Origin: Bradyrhizobium quebecense
GTDB lineage: Bacteria > Pseudomonadota > Alphaproteobacteria > Rhizobiales > Xanthobacteraceae
Length of the DNA: 64,000 nucleotides
NCBI RefSeq assembly: GCF_013373795.3
Contig: NZ_CP088022.1
Coordinates: forward strand, 1,612,001 to 1,676,000
Direction: 5' to 3'
Position numbers and translations under genes: made by a program
Part shown: piece after piece, positions 61,442 to 64,000 of the stretch
How the letters are laid out: every line of letters starts with the position of its first letter
How positions within the stretch are numbered: the first letter of the stretch is position 1
Notes under the pieces: model-generated
Database searches by the model: none
What the model was told of the DNA's origin: nothing
What the model saw: the letters and a program-made list of their open reading frames with translations, nothing else

Positions 61442-62833
61442 TCAGGCAGGCGGCGACGCTTCGCGTGCACCGGCCGGCAGCGGCGGGCTGGCTCCCGATG
61501 CTTCGGATTCGTCCGTACCCAGCAGGTAGCGGTAGATCATCGTCGCGCCGATGCCGAAGCCGATCAGGCACCAGAACCAGGTCCCCTGCATCGGCGCCTC
61601 GAGTGCGACGTCGAACGAAGCGTTGATGATGCAGGAGGAGACGTAGCAGGCGATAAACAGCATCAACGCGGCCCATTCGGTGTGCCCGCGTCTGTAGGCC
61701 AGCACCATGGCGCGAAGCAGCGTGCCAAACCAAGCGGCCAGAAAAGCAGCCCACAGCACAAGCCCCGGCACCCCCGCGCGCGCCAGGATCGTCATATGGG
61801 CGCTGTGCGGGCTGCGCAGGGGCCGCTCGCTGTTAGCCCTCGCAAGCCCATCCTCGACAGCCAAGTTTACCCCAAATCCGCGGCCGGTCCAGAAATACGG
61901 TCCATGCACCGTTTTCTCGACGATGGTCCGCCACCAATTCGCGCGCCACTGCGTGGTGTCCTCGGTCTGGGCGCCTCCCTGGCCGACGATGCTGGCGATA
62001 TTCTCGACGATTTGCGCAACGCTGATCCGCCGTTCGGTCGAGACGCGGGCTTCCTGGTAGCCGGAGACGGTCGTCTCAATCGCGTAGGAAGCGGCAAGCA
62101 GCACTGTACCGGTCGCGACGACGACGAGGACTGGGCGCAGTTTGCCGAGCGCCAACGCCGCCAGAACGACTGGCACGGCAAATGCTAGAACGGCTGCACG
62201 GCTAACGGCGCCGACCATAACCACTGCCGTGATAAGACAGGCCGTCCAGATCGGAGTTGGCTTGCGCATGCCCGTGAGGATGAACACGGTAGCGCCTGCG
62301 AGGTGTGTCGCGACCTCGCCGGCGCCGAGCCAGACCAGGCCGACGCTGGTGCCGGGTACATTCGGTATATAGTCTGCAAAATAGAAGCTGAGCGGAAACA
62401 GGATGGGGACGACAGGAACGTAGATATCCAGGAATTTCTGGTAGTAACTAATGATCGTATCGATGCGGCGATAGTCTTCGATCAGAAGGGCGGCGACGAC
62501 GAAGGCGAAGACCCCGTACACGAGGATCACGCTGTCGCGCAAGGCGTCGGAACCGTAGGTGTCAAGATAAGGAAAGGTGCGCAACAAGGCCCAGCCCATG
62601 GCCGCCGCGAGAAGAAGGCTCGGTCCGGATGCGAATACGGCCACCAGACACCCTGAACGCAACAGCACGAAGAGCCCAGCGACGAAGGCGATCTCGCCGA
62701 CGAAAAGCGGCCGATAGCCCCAATAGGCGAAGCCCTTTCCCATCAACGCATATCCTGCCAGGGCGCAGCAGAGCGCGAGGGTGTAGCGGTCGCCCAGGCT
62801 TGCAGAACGGGAAGGTGAGAGAGGGGTGGCCAT
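61442..62833 (-). CDS. O-antigen ligase/polymerase-like membrane protein (Wzy/WaaL)
   Basis: A 463-residue protein with about ten membrane segments and one large extracytoplasmic loop (about 255-370). The loop contains WWRTIVEKTVHGPYFWTGRGFGV in part and SPHSAHMTILARAGVPGLVL, the His-containing stretch characteristic of the Wzy_C/WaaL family. The protein either polymerises lipid-linked repeat units or joins chains to a lipid acceptor; the two cannot be distinguished from sequence. It begins 24 bases after the methyltransferase gene on the same strand. Confidence in the class is high, in the exact role low. Confidence 0.85.
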   Translation of the reverse strand: MATPLSPSRSASLGDRYTLALCCALAGYALMGKGFAYWGYRPLFVGEIAFVAGLFVLLRSGCLVAVFASGPSLLLAAAMGWALLRTFPYLDTYGSDALRDSVILVYGVFAFVVAALLIEDYRRIDTIISYYQKFLDIYVPVVPILFPLSFYFADYIPNVPGTSVGLVWLGAGEVATHLAGATVFILTGMRKPTPIWTACLITAVVMVGAVSRAAVLAFAVPVVLAALALGKLRPVLVVVATGTVLLAASYAIETTVSGYQEARVSTERRISVAQIVENIASIVGQGGAQTEDTTQWRANWWRTIVEKTVHGPYFWTGRGFGVNLAVEDGLARANSERPLRSPHSAHMTILARAGVPGLVLWAAFLAAWFGTLLRAMVLAYRRGHTEWAALMLFIACYVSSCIINASFDVALEAPMQGTWFWCLIGFGIGATMIYRYLLGTDESEASGASPPLPAGAREASPPA

Positions 62834-62857
62834 GATAGGTCAGGATTCATCCCTTGC

Positions 62858-63646
62858 TTACGGCCTGTAGGCGACCATACGCAGACCTCCGTCGATAGCC
62901 AGCTTTTGCATCCCGACGTGAAGAAGCGCACGTAACGGAGAAGCCTCAGGATACCGAACATGCCAGCGCTGGCGCTGGACGCGGCTGAATCCATTCTTCT
63001 TCAGGATCCCGGCGAGCGCTGCGGGAGTGAAAAAGACGATATGGCCCGGCCTTGCTGCTTCGCGCCAACGTTGACCCATCAGCCGTGCCGGGAAACCAGC
63101 TGCGTTTGGAGTGGTGATCAGGAGCCAGCCGCCCGGCGACAAGCGCTCGTACAAGCCTGCCAGCACGCGGCCGGGATCACGAAGATGCTCAATGACTTCG
63201 AGGGACACGATCCCGTCGAAGCTCGATCCGTCGGGGAGGTCTGCAAGATCTCGGTAGACTGCAATGCCACGTTCGGCAAGGAACTGATAGCCGAACGGTT
63301 CAACAGCGGCGAGCCTGGCGCCGCGCTTCATCAATTCGAAAGTCATTGCGCCGCGGCCAGCACCGAAATCCAGGATGCGCAAGCCGGAAAGGCCACGTAC
63401 GCCCAGCGCATTTGTCAGTGAATCCACGAGACATCGGGCGACAGCTTCATCCGTAGCGCCGGTTTCGACGGTGTTTTGCTCAGGTTCTTTCCATCCTTCG
63501 CGGTAATAGTTCGCAAGCTCCGACTCGTCTGGATAGGGATCACGAAATATCGTGCCGCATTCACGGCAGCGCAGGAAGCGGGGCGCCTGCCAGTGCACAC
63601 AAGCGTCTCCCTGGTGCCTGCATTGAGGACAGATCGGAGTATTCAT
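62858..63646 (-). CDS. SAM-dependent methyltransferase with N-terminal zinc ribbon
   Basis: A 262-residue class I methyltransferase. The N-terminus has four Cys in two pairs (ICPQCRHQG and FLRCRECGTIF), a zinc-ribbon pattern found in sugar- or lipid-modifying methyltransferases of polysaccharide loci. The SAM domain has motif I LRILDFGAGRGAMTFELMK, motif II VEPFGYQF, then FDGIVSLEVIEHL with motif IV, and post-motif GGWLLITTPNAAG. The protein may O-methylate a sugar of the surface polysaccharide or end its chain. Upstream on the same strand is a gene cut by the window end. Confidence 0.87.
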   Translation of the reverse strand: MNTPICPQCRHQGDACVHWQAPRFLRCRECGTIFRDPYPDESELANYYREGWKEPEQNTVETGATDEAVARCLVDSLTNALGVRGLSGLRILDFGAGRGAMTFELMKRGARLAAVEPFGYQFLAERGIAVYRDLADLPDGSSFDGIVSLEVIEHLRDPGRVLAGLYERLSPGGWLLITTPNAAGFPARLMGQRWREAARPGHIVFFTPAALAGILKKNGFSRVQRQRWHVRYPEASPLRALLHVGMQKLAIDGGLRMVAYRP

Positions 63647-63747
63647 CTTGGTGGTTCACCCTTCGTATGCCCGTGGCGCCGCCGTTCCCGAGTCCAACAT
63701 TCGCTTTCTCCTACGCAACAATTCTCATGACACCGCCGCAGATGGCG

Positions 63748-64000
63748 TCAGCGCTGGATCAGCGGGAAATTGGATTTTGCTCGAGCCAGAACCGCCTCTC
63801 GCCCGCCTTGCAGGATTGTCCGCGCAAACGCCGCGGCGCGGTATCGGTTTGCGCGAATTGTCGATATCCGACCGGGCTCGTGAAGGATCGATACATCGTG
63901 GCACAGGCTCGCGTTGGTCATGTTGTCGGCCCGACAGACCGAGACTAGTGGTTGCGTACGCCCTGTTGCCAAGAAACACGGGCTATCGGAATGCCTTTCG
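63748..64000 (-). CDS. C-terminal part of a gene cut by the window end
   Basis: An open frame of about 84 codons that reads from the window edge to a TGA at 63748 without a start required inside. The sequence (SIRANRY-type region: GRISTIRANRYRAAAFA, REAVLARAKSNFPLIQR) has a helical, basic C-terminus that could end a glycosyltransferase or sulfotransferase-like protein. Two other frames are also open here, so the call is tentative. It is on the same strand as the methyltransferase and ligase genes, 101 bases upstream, which fits one operon. Confidence 0.35.
   Translation of the reverse strand, partial: ERHSDSPCFLATGRTQPLVSVCRADNMTNASLCHDVSILHEPGRISTIRANRYRAAAFARTILQGGREAVLARAKSNFPLIQR

Noticed and set aside
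63667..63948. Plus-strand frame near the window end
   Set aside because: It opposes the better minus-strand frame open to the window edge and has no ribosome binding site or recognisable motif.

Overview
The window looks like chromosome of a Bradyrhizobium-type alphaproteobacterium (Nitrobacteraceae). It is GC-rich, with a Caulobacter/Rhizobiales-style tad (cpa) gene set, a direct-repeat GTTC-N7-GTTC LexA box of the alphaproteobacterial type in front of a dinB, the composite intergenic palindromes known from Bradyrhizobium chromosomes, and many small exported proteins of uncertain function. The assignment is inferred from gene content; no marker gene such as rRNA is present.

Region 1 (0-22.5 kb) is a surface-adhesion module. 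After four small exported proteins, two of them tandem paralogues, comes a giant 4059-residue type I secreted protein. About 3000 of its residues form 15 tandem repeats of ~200 aa, and it ends in RTX calcium-binding nonapeptides. Next to it are a LapG-like transglutaminase-fold cysteine protease and the three type I secretion parts: HlyD-type adaptor, ABC exporter with a degenerate C39-like domain, and TolC-like outer-membrane channel. Together these match a LapA/LapG/LapBCE-like adhesin display and release system. No LapD-like receptor is visible in the window.

Region 2 (22.5-45 kb) is a Tad/Flp pilus island: two near-identical Flp pilins, cpaA (prepilin peptidase), cpaB, cpaE, cpaF, tadB, tadC, an isoprenylcysteine-methyltransferase-like membrane protein, tadE, tadG and a second tadE, almost all translationally coupled. 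A separate cpaC/lipoprotein/TPR lipoprotein group follows. A candidate sigma-54 promoter and a near-consensus CtrA site lie upstream of the first pilin. The island is bracketed by two paralogous coiled-coil proteins sharing a Sel1-like C-terminus, and a short duplicated gene fragment lies beside the first. A GT87-like membrane protein lies between the island and the second coiled-coil protein.

Region 3 (45-48.5 kb) holds an SOS-regulated DNA polymerase IV gene whose stop codon is the insertion point of an intact IS5/IS427-type element, then a small gene enclosed by inverted copies of a composite palindromic repeat.

Region 4 (48.5-64 kb) is a cell-surface polysaccharide locus. It has two divergent SGNH-type hydrolases, a long minus-strand operon with all catalytic steps for a GDP-manno-heptose (GmhA isomerase, HddA kinase, fused HddC nucleotidyltransferase-GmhB phosphatase), sugar-modifying enzymes (NAD epimerase, 3,5-epimerase, an unusual NAD-dependent oxidoreductase, a GMC oxidoreductase), a CgeB-like glycosyltransferase, a Wzx-like flippase, a Wzy/WaaL-like polymerase or ligase, a methyltransferase, and a gene cut by the window end. 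The long antisense reading frames across the adhesin repeats are shadows of its codon use and are not annotated.
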